16,536 nt of DNA from an uncultured Sphingobacteriaceae bacterium (GTDB lineage: Bacteria; Bacteroidota; Bacteroidia; Sphingobacteriales; Sphingobacteriaceae). The position numbers and the translations under genes were made by a program. The notes under the pieces are model-generated. The model did no database searches. It saw only the letters and a list, made by a program, of their open reading frames with translations, and was not told the origin of the DNA. The DNA lies in contig CALNCF010000005.1 of assembly GCA_937875035.1 (NCBI GenBank), forward strand, positions 1 to 16,536, in the 5' to 3' direction. Position 1 is the stretch's first letter. Every line of letters begins with the position of its first letter. Below, piece by piece: positions 1 through 6,791 of this stretch.

Positions 1-48
1 AATGTGAAAAATGATCCCGCTGATATTGATAATAATGGTCTTGTTCAT
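1..48 (-). CDS. PspC-like protein, N-terminal fragment (partial)
   Basis: An ATG at 48-46 opens a frame that runs off the window edge after 16 codons (MNKTIIINISGIIFHI). This N-terminus matches what I recall of the PspC-domain membrane proteins encoded next to PadR regulators in many Bacteroidota. The gene lies 27 nt downstream of the padR stop on the same strand, so the two are probably one operon in which PadR represses itself and this envelope-stress-type membrane protein. Only the first residues are visible, so the PspC domain itself is not seen; the identification rests on the N-terminal match and the neighbour. Confidence 0.6.
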   Translation of the reverse strand, partial: MNKTIIINISGIIFHI

Positions 49-75
49 CTTTTTAAATTTTATCGGTGTGTTGGT

Positions 76-441
76 TTAGTTCTCTGTAATCTGTTCATCC
101 GGCTGGTCAGGAGCCGGCTGGTTCTGTACGGCATTCACCGCGTATACCAGGTCCGACCAGGTTTTCTGCAGCTCGCTTAAAACGGTGCTGCCGTCAGGAG
201 TGAGCTGGTAATACTTCCTGGGTGGTCCGCCGGTCGACTCAATCCAGGTATAGCTCAGCAGGCCATTGTTCTTTAACCGGGTAAGCAAAGGGTAGAGGGT
301 ACCTTCCACGACCAGCAGCTTGGCCTTTCTTAATTCTTCTATTATGTCAGACGCATAGATCTCACCATGCGATATGATCGAGAGGATACAATATTCCAGG
401 ATCCCCTTTCTCATCTGAACCTGTGTGTTTTCGACTATCAT
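76..441 (-). CDS. PadR family transcriptional regulator
   Basis: A 121-residue winged-helix repressor of the short PadR type. The sequence from MRKGILEYCILSII through SDIIEELRKAKLLVVEGTLYP, then LLTRLKNNGLLSYTW and GGPPRKYYQLT, gives the recognition helix and wing typical of the family. The C-terminus is a short helix followed by a polar proline-rich tail. The open frame extends upstream to a TTG at 477, but family members start close to the ENTQVQMRKG segment and the promoter lies inside that extension, so I choose the ATG at 441. The next gene downstream on the same strand is the PspC-like fragment. A perfect 9-bp inverted repeat overlaps the promoter, which suggests autorepression. Confidence 0.9.
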   Translation of the reverse strand: MIVENTQVQMRKGILEYCILSIISHGEIYASDIIEELRKAKLLVVEGTLYPLLTRLKNNGLLSYTWIESTGGPPRKYYQLTPDGSTVLSELQKTWSDLVYAVNAVQNQPAPDQPDEQITEN

Positions 442-445
442 GATA

Positions 446-477
446 CAAAGATATATGTATTGATTAATACTATGCAA
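446..477 (-). promoter_or_regulatory. padR promoter, Bacteroidota type
   Basis: On the minus strand TTG (477-475) is followed after 21 nt by TATCTTTG (453-446), matching the Bacteroidota -33 TTG / -7 TAnnTTTG pattern. Transcription would start only about four bases further on, essentially at the padR ATG (441), which implies a leaderless or nearly leaderless mRNA. The start point is predicted, not measured. Confidence 0.6.
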
Positions 478-483
478 TACATA
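454..483. promoter_or_regulatory. Probable PadR operator (inverted repeat)
   Basis: TATGTATTG (454-462) and CAATACATA (475-483) form a perfect 9-bp inverted repeat with a 12-nt spacer. A second perfect repeat overlaps it: TACTATG (468-474) and CATAGTA (480-486). The ATGT and ACAT half-sites are those of known PadR operators, although the classic spacing is shorter. The repeat covers the padR -33 to -7 region, as expected for autorepression. Confidence 0.6.
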
Positions 484-628
484 GTACTATAATTATTCAA
501 CATATAACCTGATTGTTACAAAGGGTTAGGCTGGAATGATATTTGAATTGAAATAGATGAGCTGATTTATAGGCTTTATTCCTATATTGGCATTTCAAAT
601 TTGATTTAATAACCGTTAAAACAATTCT

Positions 629-1879
629 ATGAAAAGAAAATTACTCTTATTAAGCATCTTGGTTTCTGGTGCACTTGCATCAAATGCACAGTGGAACATA
701 CAGGCTGCTGGTTTCTCAGCAGCATCAAGAGGTATCAACAACATCCACGCAGTTGATTCGAACATCGTTTGGGCGGTTGCTTATGATGGTACCAGCGCGA
801 ACCTGAAAGTGCGTGAGTTTACACGTACGAACAACGCGGGCGCTACCTGGAATCCTGGTAAAATTACAGGAACGGGTGTGGTTACCACAATGGAGATCGC
901 AAACATCTCTGCGGTTGACTTTGATACCGCATACGCATCGTTATATCCTAACACTGGAACAGCTCAAGGTATCTTTAAAACAACGAACGGTGGTACAACC
1001 TGGACTAAATTAGTTACCGGTTATACGACAGCATCTTTCGTGAACGTGGTACACATGTTCAACGCGAAAGACGGTTTTGCACAAGGTGACCCTGTTGGTG
1101 GTTATTTCGAGCTGTATACGACCAGCAACTACGGTAACAGCTGGACCCGTGTTCCTCAGGCAAACATCCCTGCTCCTTTATCAGGCGAATATGGTATCGT
1201 TGGATACTTCTCTGCTTTAGACAGCACGATCCGTTTCTCTACAAACAAATCACGTATCTACAAAAGCACTGACCTGGGTATGACCTGGACCGTAAGCACC
1301 ACGCCGGTTCCAGTAACCACCAATGGTGTTTCGATCCCTGCAATGGCTTTCAAAGATGCCATGAATGGTCTGGCTGTCGCTTCAAATGATGATGGCAGCT
1401 ATATCCTTACTACCAGCGATGGTGGCGACAACTGGGTGATCCTGAATGATTCTACTGCAGGTGATGTGTATAACTGGAACGACATCTCTTATGTACCGGG
1501 TACTGCAGGTACTTACTTCATTACCAGCGCACACTTCGATACATCTGATCCGAACGTAGGCGGTAAAGGTTCTTCTTATTCTACCAATGATGGTAACACC
1601 TGGACCAATATCGACAAGGAACAGCGTACAGCTGTTGCTTTCGCGAATATCAACAATGGCTGGGCTGGTGCATTCAGCACAAACGCTACAACCGGTGGTC
1701 TCTTCAAATGGGGAGCTCCTGCTACAGTAGGTGTGAACTCGGTGAAAAAAGACAACAAAGCGATTTCTGTATTCCCGAACCCTACAAACAACGGTGTGAT
1801 CAGCCTTCAGATCAAAGCTGACGACGTAAATGCCCGTGTAAGAGTTTACGACTTAATGGGAAGAGTAGTACTGGCATAA
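629..1879 (+). CDS. Exported BNR-repeat beta-propeller protein with interrupted T9SS sorting domain
   Basis: A 416-residue secreted protein. Residues 1-20 are a signal peptide (MKRK, hydrophobic core, SNA before Q21). Six BNR/Asp-box motifs follow at about 67-74 (TNNAGATW), 118-125, 165-172, 213-220 (STDLGMTW), 262-269 and 318-325, spaced as in a sialidase- or YCF48-like beta-propeller. From 379 (ISVFPNPTNNG ... RVYDLMGRVV) a type IX secretion C-terminal sorting domain begins, but it is cut by TAA at 1877-1879. The same frame then continues for 37 sense codons with the rest of that domain. Codon use favours AAC, GGT and GTT, unlike the neighbours, which suggests high expression. The function beyond a surface or secreted propeller is unknown. 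Whether the stop is real, a sequencing error or read through cannot be told from the sequence. Confidence 0.85.
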   Translation: MKRKLLLLSILVSGALASNAQWNIQAAGFSAASRGINNIHAVDSNIVWAVAYDGTSANLKVREFTRTNNAGATWNPGKITGTGVVTTMEIANISAVDFDTAYASLYPNTGTAQGIFKTTNGGTTWTKLVTGYTTASFVNVVHMFNAKDGFAQGDPVGGYFELYTTSNYGNSWTRVPQANIPAPLSGEYGIVGYFSALDSTIRFSTNKSRIYKSTDLGMTWTVSTTPVPVTTNGVSIPAMAFKDAMNGLAVASNDDGSYILTTSDGGDNWVILNDSTAGDVYNWNDISYVPGTAGTYFITSAHFDTSDPNVGGKGSSYSTNDGNTWTNIDKEQRTAVAFANINNGWAGAFSTNATTGGLFKWGAPATVGVNSVKKDNKAISVFPNPTNNGVISLQIKADDVNARVRVYDLMGRVVLA

Positions 1880-1993
1880 AACGTAACTGCTGCTACTGCT
1901 ACATTAGATCTTTCTGCACAGGCGAAAGGCATGTACATTGTAGAAGTTTCTAACAATGGCGTGATCTCAGCTCAGAAATTAGTGATCGAATAA
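1880..1993 (+). pseudogene. In-frame remainder of the T9SS sorting domain after the TAA
   Basis: Directly after the TAA, and in the same frame, 37 codons encode a segment containing LDLSAQAKGMYIVEVSNNG and ending QKLVIE before a second TAA at 1991-1993. The G-MYIVEV and K-LVIE strands are the conserved end of the type A sorting domain, needed for recognition by the type IX translocon. Joined to the upstream frame, the protein would be 454 residues. AAA, CAA or GAA changed to TAA by one base would explain the interruption. Confidence 0.75.
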
Positions 1994-2017
1994 TTTTCCT
2001 TCTTATAAAGAACAAGG

Positions 2018-2048
2018 AAAGGCCTCCCCATACAGGGAGGCCTTTTTT
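2018..2048 (+). terminator. Rho-independent terminator
   Basis: AAAGGCCTCCC (2018-2028) pairs perfectly with GGGAGGCCTTT (2035-2045) around a six-base loop and runs into a T tract. It ends the propeller gene transcript and lies 25 nt after the second TAA, which fits a transcription unit that originally ended there. Confidence 0.9.
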
Positions 2049-2090
2049 ATGGTATAAATTGTATTTTTAACGGATTCAAGAAGGAAGTCT

Positions 2091-3149
2091 ATGGAATATT
2101 ATGTGATCGGTTTAATGTCGGGTACCTCCCTGGATGGTGTCGACCTGGTGTCAGTGGTGTTTAATCATGAAGGATCTGGCTGGACCTTCCGTATCACAGC
2201 CTCAGAATGTGTTCCCTATACCGACGCCTGGAAAGAGCGGTTGTCGCAAGCCGAAAACGGTTCCGCCCTGGCGCTTTCCCTGCTCGATGTGGAGTTGGGT
2301 ATGTATTTCGGAGAGCTGCTGAAAAGCTTTATCGCCCGGAATAATTTAAACCCTGCGTTTATCGCTTCGCATGGTCATACGATCTTCCATCAACCGGATA
2401 AGAAGCTAAGCCTGCAGATCGGAAAAGGACAGGCGATTGCCCAAACCTGCGGAGTACGGACCATTGCCGATTTCAGGGTACAGGATGTGCTGCTTGGCGG
2501 ACAAGGGGCTCCTCTTGTTCCCGTGGGTGATGTACTGTTGTTCGCAAACTATGATATCTGCCTGAACATCGGGGGCATCGCCAATATTTCGTACGATGAA
2601 CAAGGGCATCGCAAAGCCTACGATGTATGCCCGGCGAATATGGTGCTGAACCATTATGCTTACCTTGTTGGAAAACCGTATGATGCCGGGGGAGCCTTAG
2701 CTTCGGAAGGCGTGGTGAATACAGGCTTGCTGGATACACTGAACGCGTTAAAATATTACCGGGAACCGGCGCCGAAATCACTGGGAAAGGAATGGGTGCT
2801 TGCTGAAGTATTTCCCCTGATCGAAAGTTACGCGATCAGCGTAAACGACCGGCTGGCAACGATGACAGAGCATATTGCCGTTCAGCTTGGCAGGGAATGC
2901 AGCTCCAAAGGAAATAGTATGCTCGTAACCGGGGGAGGTGCGTACAATACCTACCTGGTTGAAAGGATCAGGCATTATTTTAAAGGGGATGTGATGATCC
3001 CCGAAGCCGCGATCGTGGAGTACAAGGAAGCCCTGATCTTTGCATTTCTCGGTGTGCTGAAAGAAAGAAATGAAGTGAACTGCCTGCGGAGTGTAACCGG
3101 CGCGAATCGCGATCATGTTTCGGGCGTGGTGTTCGACCCTGCGCGCTGA
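2091..3149 (+). CDS. anmK: Anhydro-N-acetylmuramic acid kinase
   Basis: A cytoplasmic ATP-dependent kinase of 352 residues. It opens and phosphorylates 1,6-anhydro-MurNAc released from cell-wall turnover to give MurNAc-6-phosphate. Family motifs in order: MSGTSLDGVD at 9-18, SHGHTIFHQP at 93-102, the DFR...GGQGAPLVP block at 127-144, NIGGIANISY at 159-168, YDVCPAN at 177-183 (the FDTGPGN region of proteobacterial enzymes) and VTGGGAYN at 279-286. The length is normal. The ATG is preceded by a purine-rich stretch (AGAAGGAAG). The stop lies 1 nt from the end of the convergent DoxX gene, with no room for a terminator. The LD-carboxypeptidase two genes on acts in the same recycling pathway. Confidence 0.95.
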   Translation: MEYYVIGLMSGTSLDGVDLVSVVFNHEGSGWTFRITASECVPYTDAWKERLSQAENGSALALSLLDVELGMYFGELLKSFIARNNLNPAFIASHGHTIFHQPDKKLSLQIGKGQAIAQTCGVRTIADFRVQDVLLGGQGAPLVPVGDVLLFANYDICLNIGGIANISYDEQGHRKAYDVCPANMVLNHYAYLVGKPYDAGGALASEGVVNTGLLDTLNALKYYREPAPKSLGKEWVLAEVFPLIESYAISVNDRLATMTEHIAVQLGRECSSKGNSMLVTGGGAYNTYLVERIRHYFKGDVMIPEAAIVEYKEALIFAFLGVLKERNEVNCLRSVTGANRDHVSGVVFDPAR

Positions 3150-3150
3150 G

Positions 3151-3555
3151 CTACTTCTTATCCACGCTGTATTTACCCGGGCCAAGAAAGAGCAGCCCTA
3201 AGAACATAATTCCGTCTTCAATGGAATGCGATGAATCCATAAGGCTTTCACCCCTGCCTAAGTGGGTAAGCGTCGCAACGATCATGGTAATGATCAGCAT
3301 CACGCATACCGGCCGGAAAGCAAAGCCCAGGATGAGGAATGCGCCCCCGAAAAACTCAGCCACCGCGGCCATCAATCCCCAGAAAACAGGAAAGAAATCG
3401 ATGCCGATATATGACATGCTGGCGCCCAGGGCTTCCCATTTCGGAACACCTCCGGCGATCTTCGGGTAGCCATGCATGATGAACATGATCCCTAAACCGA
3501 TCCGAACGAGCAGCAACGCTGTGTTTTTGTATTTGGCTAACCCTGATAATATCAT
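3151..3555 (-). CDS. DoxX family membrane protein
   Basis: A 134-residue integral membrane protein with four predicted helices (about 12-28, 56-78, 82-99 and 112-125). It carries family features: an N-terminal LLVRIGLGIMFIMHGYPKI segment, AEFFGGAFLILGF in the second helix and a C-terminal LFLGPGKYSVD, as in DoxX/YphA-type proteins. Its role is not established; related proteins have been linked to quinone-dependent redox or thiol stress. It starts 11 nt after the LD-carboxypeptidase stop on the same strand, so it is probably co-transcribed. It ends tail to tail with anmK, 1 nt apart. Confidence 0.9.
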   Translation of the reverse strand: MILSGLAKYKNTALLLVRIGLGIMFIMHGYPKIAGGVPKWEALGASMSYIGIDFFPVFWGLMAAVAEFFGGAFLILGFAFRPVCVMLIITMIVATLTHLGRGESLMDSSHSIEDGIMFLGLLFLGPGKYSVDKK

Positions 3556-3566
3556 GCGAACGAAAT

Positions 3567-4469
3567 TTATTGGATGAAAGTAACGGTTTTTCCGGTGATC
3601 TGCAATGTGGCCTCCTGTCCGAAGCGGATCGCGCAGTTGTTCTCAATATGTCCCGCGGGAAAGTCGAAGCACACCGGGTAATCATATTTCGATGCCAGCT
3701 CCCAGATAATTTCTTCTGCGTTCCTGCCGAAAGGAATGGTGTGATCTTTCATGTTGCTCATGCCCCCGACGATCAGCGCGCGAAGGTTCTTCAGCTTGCC
3801 CGCACGATCGAGGCTGATCATCATCCGGTCGATATGATACAGGTATTCATCCAGGTCTTCAATGAACAGGATGGAGCCATCTGTTCTCAGGTCTGATATG
3901 CTCCCCTGTGCCGCGTACAGCAGGGAGAGATTCCCGCCCGCAACAATACCCTTAACAGCGCCTGTGCGATGTGCGCCCTTTACAGGGTACACATACTTCA
4001 GCTCTTCTCCGAATAAAGCCTTACGCAGCGATTCGGTCACCGCATGGTCATTCAGGTCTGCCGGAAAAAGACTGGGCATCGACGAATGGATCGACGCGAT
4101 CCCGAGTGCAGAGTTCAGGTGAGTATGCAGGATGGTGACATCGCTAAATCCGCAGATCCATTTAGGCTGTACACGGAACTTGCCGAAATCAACCCGGTCG
4201 ATCATGCGCATGGTGCCATAGCCTCCCCGGGCGCAAAGAATGGCCTGTATGGAATCATCATCAATAAACTGCTGAAAATTGGCAGCCCTTAAGGCATCGT
4301 CGCCCGCAAACTGGTGCTCTGATGCTCCGATGCTGGCACCCAGTCGCACGTTCAGCCCCCAGCCCTCCAGCATGGTTATGGTGCTCTCCAGCTGTTGCGC
4401 GTCGATCTTACGGGCGGTGCTCAGGAGCCCGATGGTGTCACCCTTTTTAAGGTATGGAGGAATCTGCAT
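3567..4469 (-). CDS. LD-carboxypeptidase (peptidase S66)
   Basis: A 300-residue serine peptidase of the S66 (LdcA/MccF) family. LdcA enzymes remove the terminal D-Ala from murein tetrapeptides during cell-wall recycling. The N-terminal PPYLKKGDTIGLLSTA, the ARGGYG turn at 80-85, GFSD with the nucleophile Ser109, FIEDLDE with Glu204, and PAGHIENN with His274 reproduce the family Ser-Glu-His triad. There is no signal peptide, which fits a cytoplasmic enzyme. The MccF branch (microcin C self-immunity) has the same fold, but the nearby anmK favours murein recycling. It is divergent from metG, whose promoter starts 14 nt from this gene's ATG. Confidence 0.92.
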   Translation of the reverse strand: MQIPPYLKKGDTIGLLSTARKIDAQQLESTITMLEGWGLNVRLGASIGASEHQFAGDDALRAANFQQFIDDDSIQAILCARGGYGTMRMIDRVDFGKFRVQPKWICGFSDVTILHTHLNSALGIASIHSSMPSLFPADLNDHAVTESLRKALFGEELKYVYPVKGAHRTGAVKGIVAGGNLSLLYAAQGSISDLRTDGSILFIEDLDEYLYHIDRMMISLDRAGKLKNLRALIVGGMSNMKDHTIPFGRNAEEIIWELASKYDYPVCFDFPAGHIENNCAIRFGQEATLQITGKTVTFIQ

Positions 4470-4482
4470 GGTGAAAATCTGT

Positions 4483-4490
4483 TATCTTTG
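4483..4490 (+). promoter_or_regulatory. metG promoter -7 element
   Basis: TATCTTTG matches the Bacteroidota -7 consensus TAnnTTTG. No clean TTG is seen at the -33 spacing. Transcription would begin near 4494-4496, about 20 nt before the TTG start codon chosen for metG, which argues against any longer N-terminus read from upstream. Confidence 0.55.
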
Positions 4491-4514
4491 CCAAATTATA
4501 AATTTATACAGGTT

Positions 4515-6548
4515 TTGGAGAAGAAGTTTAAAAGATATACGGTTACTGCCGCCCTTCCGTACGCGAATGGCCCGGTACACATTGGTCACCTGGCCGGTTG
4601 TTATATCCCCGCCGATATCTATGTGCGCTACCTGCGTGCCAGAGGAAAGGATGTAAAGTTTATCTGCGGATCGGATGAGCACGGGGTTGCTATTACCATC
4701 AAGGCGCAGAAAGAAGGGGTTACTCCGCAGGAGGTGGTCGACAAATATCATAAGATGATGGGCGATGCCTTTACTGATTTTGGGATCTCCTTCGACATCT
4801 ATTCCAGGACTTCCGGCAAGACCCATCACGAAACTGCATCCGAATTTTTCAAGACCGTATACGATAACGGACAATTTACCGAAGAGGTCAGCGAGCAATA
4901 TTACGACGAAGCCGCGAAGCAATTCCTGGCCGACCGTTACATTATAGGTACCTGTCCGAAATGCGGCAACGAGAATGCCTACGGCGATCAGTGCGAAAAA
5001 TGCGGAACTTCATTAAGTCCGACAGAGCTGATCAACCCGCGCTCTACCCTTTCCGGCGCATCGCCGGTGCTGCGCACTACCAAGCATTGGTTCCTGCCTT
5101 TAGATAAGATGGAGCCTTCCATCCGCGAATATGTAGAATCGCATAAAGAATGGAAGACCAATGTATTCGGGCAATGCATGTCGTGGCTCAACCAGGGTTT
5201 GCACCCGCGTGCCATGACCCGCGACCTCGACTGGGGTGTAAAGGTTCCCCTGCCAGGAGCCGATGGTAAGGTATTGTATGTGTGGTTCGATGCGCCCATC
5301 GGTTATATTTCCGCGACCAAAGAGCTTACGCCCGACTGGGAAAAATACTGGAAAGAGGAGGATACACGCCTCATCCATTTCATCGGTAAGGATAACATCG
5401 TTTTTCATTGCATCATTTTCCCGGCTATCCTGCGTGCGCATGGCGGTTATATCGTAGCCGATAACGTTCCCGCGAATGAGTTCCTGAACCTCGAAGGAGA
5501 TAAGATCTCCACCTCCCGCAACTGGGCGGTATGGCTGCACGAATATTTAAAAGACTTTGCCGGTAAGCAGGATGTATTGCGCTATGTGCTTTGCGCCAAT
5601 GCGCCCGAAACAAAGGACAATGACTTTACCTGGAAAGATTTTCAGGCAAGGAATAACAATGAGCTGCTGGCTGTATTCGGTAACTTTATTAACCGGGTGA
5701 TGGTGCTTTCGCATAAATATTTCGAGAGGAAAGTACCGGCGATCGGAACCCTGACCGATATGGATCGCGAAGTGATCGCCGAGCTGAAAAAATACCCGGC
5801 GACGATTGCCGCTTCACTCGAGCAGTTCCGTTTCCGCGAAGCGCTCTCCGAGCTCATGAACCTGGCGAGACTGGGTAATAAATACCTTGCCGATACCGAG
5901 CCATGGAAAGTGATCAAAACAGATGAAGCACGTGTAAAGACCATCCTTAATATCGGCTTGCAGATCGCGGCGAACCTCGCGGTGCTCTCGGAGCCCTTCC
6001 TGCCTTTCAGTTCCGGCAAATTATACAAGATGCTGAATATGCCGCATCTCAACTGGGATGAGGCGGGCAATGAGCATTTGCTGGCGGTAGGTCATACCAT
6101 TACCGAAGCGTCTTTATTGTTTGAGAAGATCGAAGATGAAGCCATCGACATCCAGCTGCAACGCCTGGAAGATACCAAGAAGAGCAATCAGTTGCAGCAG
6201 GCTGTTGCCGGACCGGTGAAAGAAGCGGTGAGCTTCGACGAGTTCAGTAAGATGGATATCCGGGTAGGTACGATCCTCGCGGCGGAAAAGGTAGCGAAGA
6301 CCAAGAAACTGTTAAAGCTGACCATCGATACCGGTATCGATCAGCGTACGGTGGTTTCCGGGATCGCCGAGTATTACGAGCCGGAAAAGATCGTCGGGCA
6401 GCAGGTCAGCATTTTAGTGAACCTTGCCCCGAGAGAGATCAAAGGAATTATGTCGCATGGCATGATCCTGATGGCAGAGAATACCGACGGAACACTGGCC
6501 TTCGTAAGCCCGCTGAGCCCTGTAAATAATGGCGGCAGCGTGAAATAG
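4515..6548 (+). CDS. metG: Methionyl-tRNA synthetase
   Basis: A class I aminoacyl-tRNA synthetase that charges tRNA-Met. Read from TTG 4515 it has 677 residues: HIGH at 22-25 (PYANGPVHIGHLAG), a zinc knuckle with Cys147, Cys150, Cys160 and Cys163, KISTS at 330-334 in place of KMSKS (the loop form I know from related MetG proteins), an anticodon-binding helical domain, and a C-terminal tRNA-binding OB fold from about 573 (MDIRVGTILAAEKV). The open frame extends to an ATG at 4395, but that extension lies antisense to the LD-carboxypeptidase and upstream of the promoter. No ATG or GTG occurs between the promoter and the conserved FKRYTVTAALPYANGP. TTG followed by GAG AAG AAG gives MEKKFKRYTV, a normal MetG N-terminus. 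A tRNA gene follows 62 nt downstream. Confidence 0.95.
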   Translation: MEKKFKRYTVTAALPYANGPVHIGHLAGCYIPADIYVRYLRARGKDVKFICGSDEHGVAITIKAQKEGVTPQEVVDKYHKMMGDAFTDFGISFDIYSRTSGKTHHETASEFFKTVYDNGQFTEEVSEQYYDEAAKQFLADRYIIGTCPKCGNENAYGDQCEKCGTSLSPTELINPRSTLSGASPVLRTTKHWFLPLDKMEPSIREYVESHKEWKTNVFGQCMSWLNQGLHPRAMTRDLDWGVKVPLPGADGKVLYVWFDAPIGYISATKELTPDWEKYWKEEDTRLIHFIGKDNIVFHCIIFPAILRAHGGYIVADNVPANEFLNLEGDKISTSRNWAVWLHEYLKDFAGKQDVLRYVLCANAPETKDNDFTWKDFQARNNNELLAVFGNFINRVMVLSHKYFERKVPAIGTLTDMDREVIAELKKYPATIAASLEQFRFREALSELMNLARLGNKYLADTEPWKVIKTDEARVKTILNIGLQIAANLAVLSEPFLPFSSGKLYKMLNMPHLNWDEAGNEHLLAVGHTITEASLLFEKIEDEAIDIQLQRLEDTKKSNQLQQAVAGPVKEAVSFDEFSKMDIRVGTILAAEKVAKTKKLLKLTIDTGIDQRTVVSGIAEYYEPEKIVGQQVSILVNLAPREIKGIMSHGMILMAENTDGTLAFVSPLSPVNNGGSVK

Positions 6549-6573
6549 CGTTATAAACTTTGCCGAAATTATG

Positions 6574-6581
6574 TAGTTTTG
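6574..6581 (+). promoter_or_regulatory. Possible -7 element for tRNA-Arg(CCU)
   Basis: TAGTTTTG fits TAnnTTTG and lies 29 nt before the tRNA. The predicted leader contains a perfect hairpin, ATAGCC (6593-6598) with GGCTAT (6603-6608), ending 2 nt before the mature 5' end. No good -33 TTG is present, so read-through from metG is an alternative. Confidence 0.35.
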
Positions 6582-6610
6582 GCCTTTGATATATAGCCTG
6601 CGGGCTATGA

Positions 6611-6682
6611 GGCACCGTAGTTCAATGGATAGAATAGAAGTTTCCTAAACTTTAGATGCAGGTTCGATTCCTGCCGGAGCCA
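6611..6682 (+). tRNA. tRNA-Arg (anticodon CCU)
   Basis: A 72-nt cloverleaf reading AGG. Acceptor GGCACCG pairs with CGGAGCC except for one A-A mismatch (6614 with 6678). The D stem is GTTC/GAAT, the anticodon stem GAAGT/ACTTT with loop TTCCTAA (anticodon 6644-6646), and the T arm GCAGG-TTCGATT-CCTGC. The discriminator base is A6682 and no CCA is encoded. It sits at the edge of the AT-rich islet, a usual position for an integration site. Confidence 0.9.
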
Positions 6683-6697
6683 CTAACAATGATAAAG

Positions 6698-6738
6698 AAA
6701 ACGCCCTCCCGATATATCGGGAGGGCGTTTTTGTTTTT
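6698..6738 (+). terminator. Strong terminator after tRNA-Arg(CCU)
   Basis: A near-perfect palindrome: AAAACGCCCTCCCGAT (6698-6713) pairs with ATCGGGAGGGCGTTTT (6716-6731), followed by further T-rich sequence. Because it is symmetric with A and T flanks it could work in both directions, ending the metG-tRNA unit and the minus-strand islet genes. Confidence 0.9.
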
Positions 6739-6749
6739 GAAGAATTTGA

Positions 6750-6776
6750 TTTAGTAAAAGGGTGGTAAAATTGGAG
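6750..6776 (+). repeat. Imperfect direct repeat, left copy
   Basis: This 27-nt segment begins TTTAGTAAA, contains GGTAAAA and ends TGGAG. It recurs at 7920-7945 with three substitutions and one missing base. Each copy also holds two internal GTAAA units. The two copies bracket the AT-rich islet genes. Confidence 0.6.
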
Positions 6777-6791
6777 TATGTTAAAGGTTCT

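Noticed and set aside
4395..4514. N-terminal extension of MetG from an ATG at 4395
   Set aside because: It is antisense to the LD-carboxypeptidase, precedes the promoter and has no resemblance to MetG.
5512..5526. KISTS in place of KMSKS in MetG as a defect
   Set aside because: This variant is common in MetG of related bacteria and the rest of the enzyme is intact.
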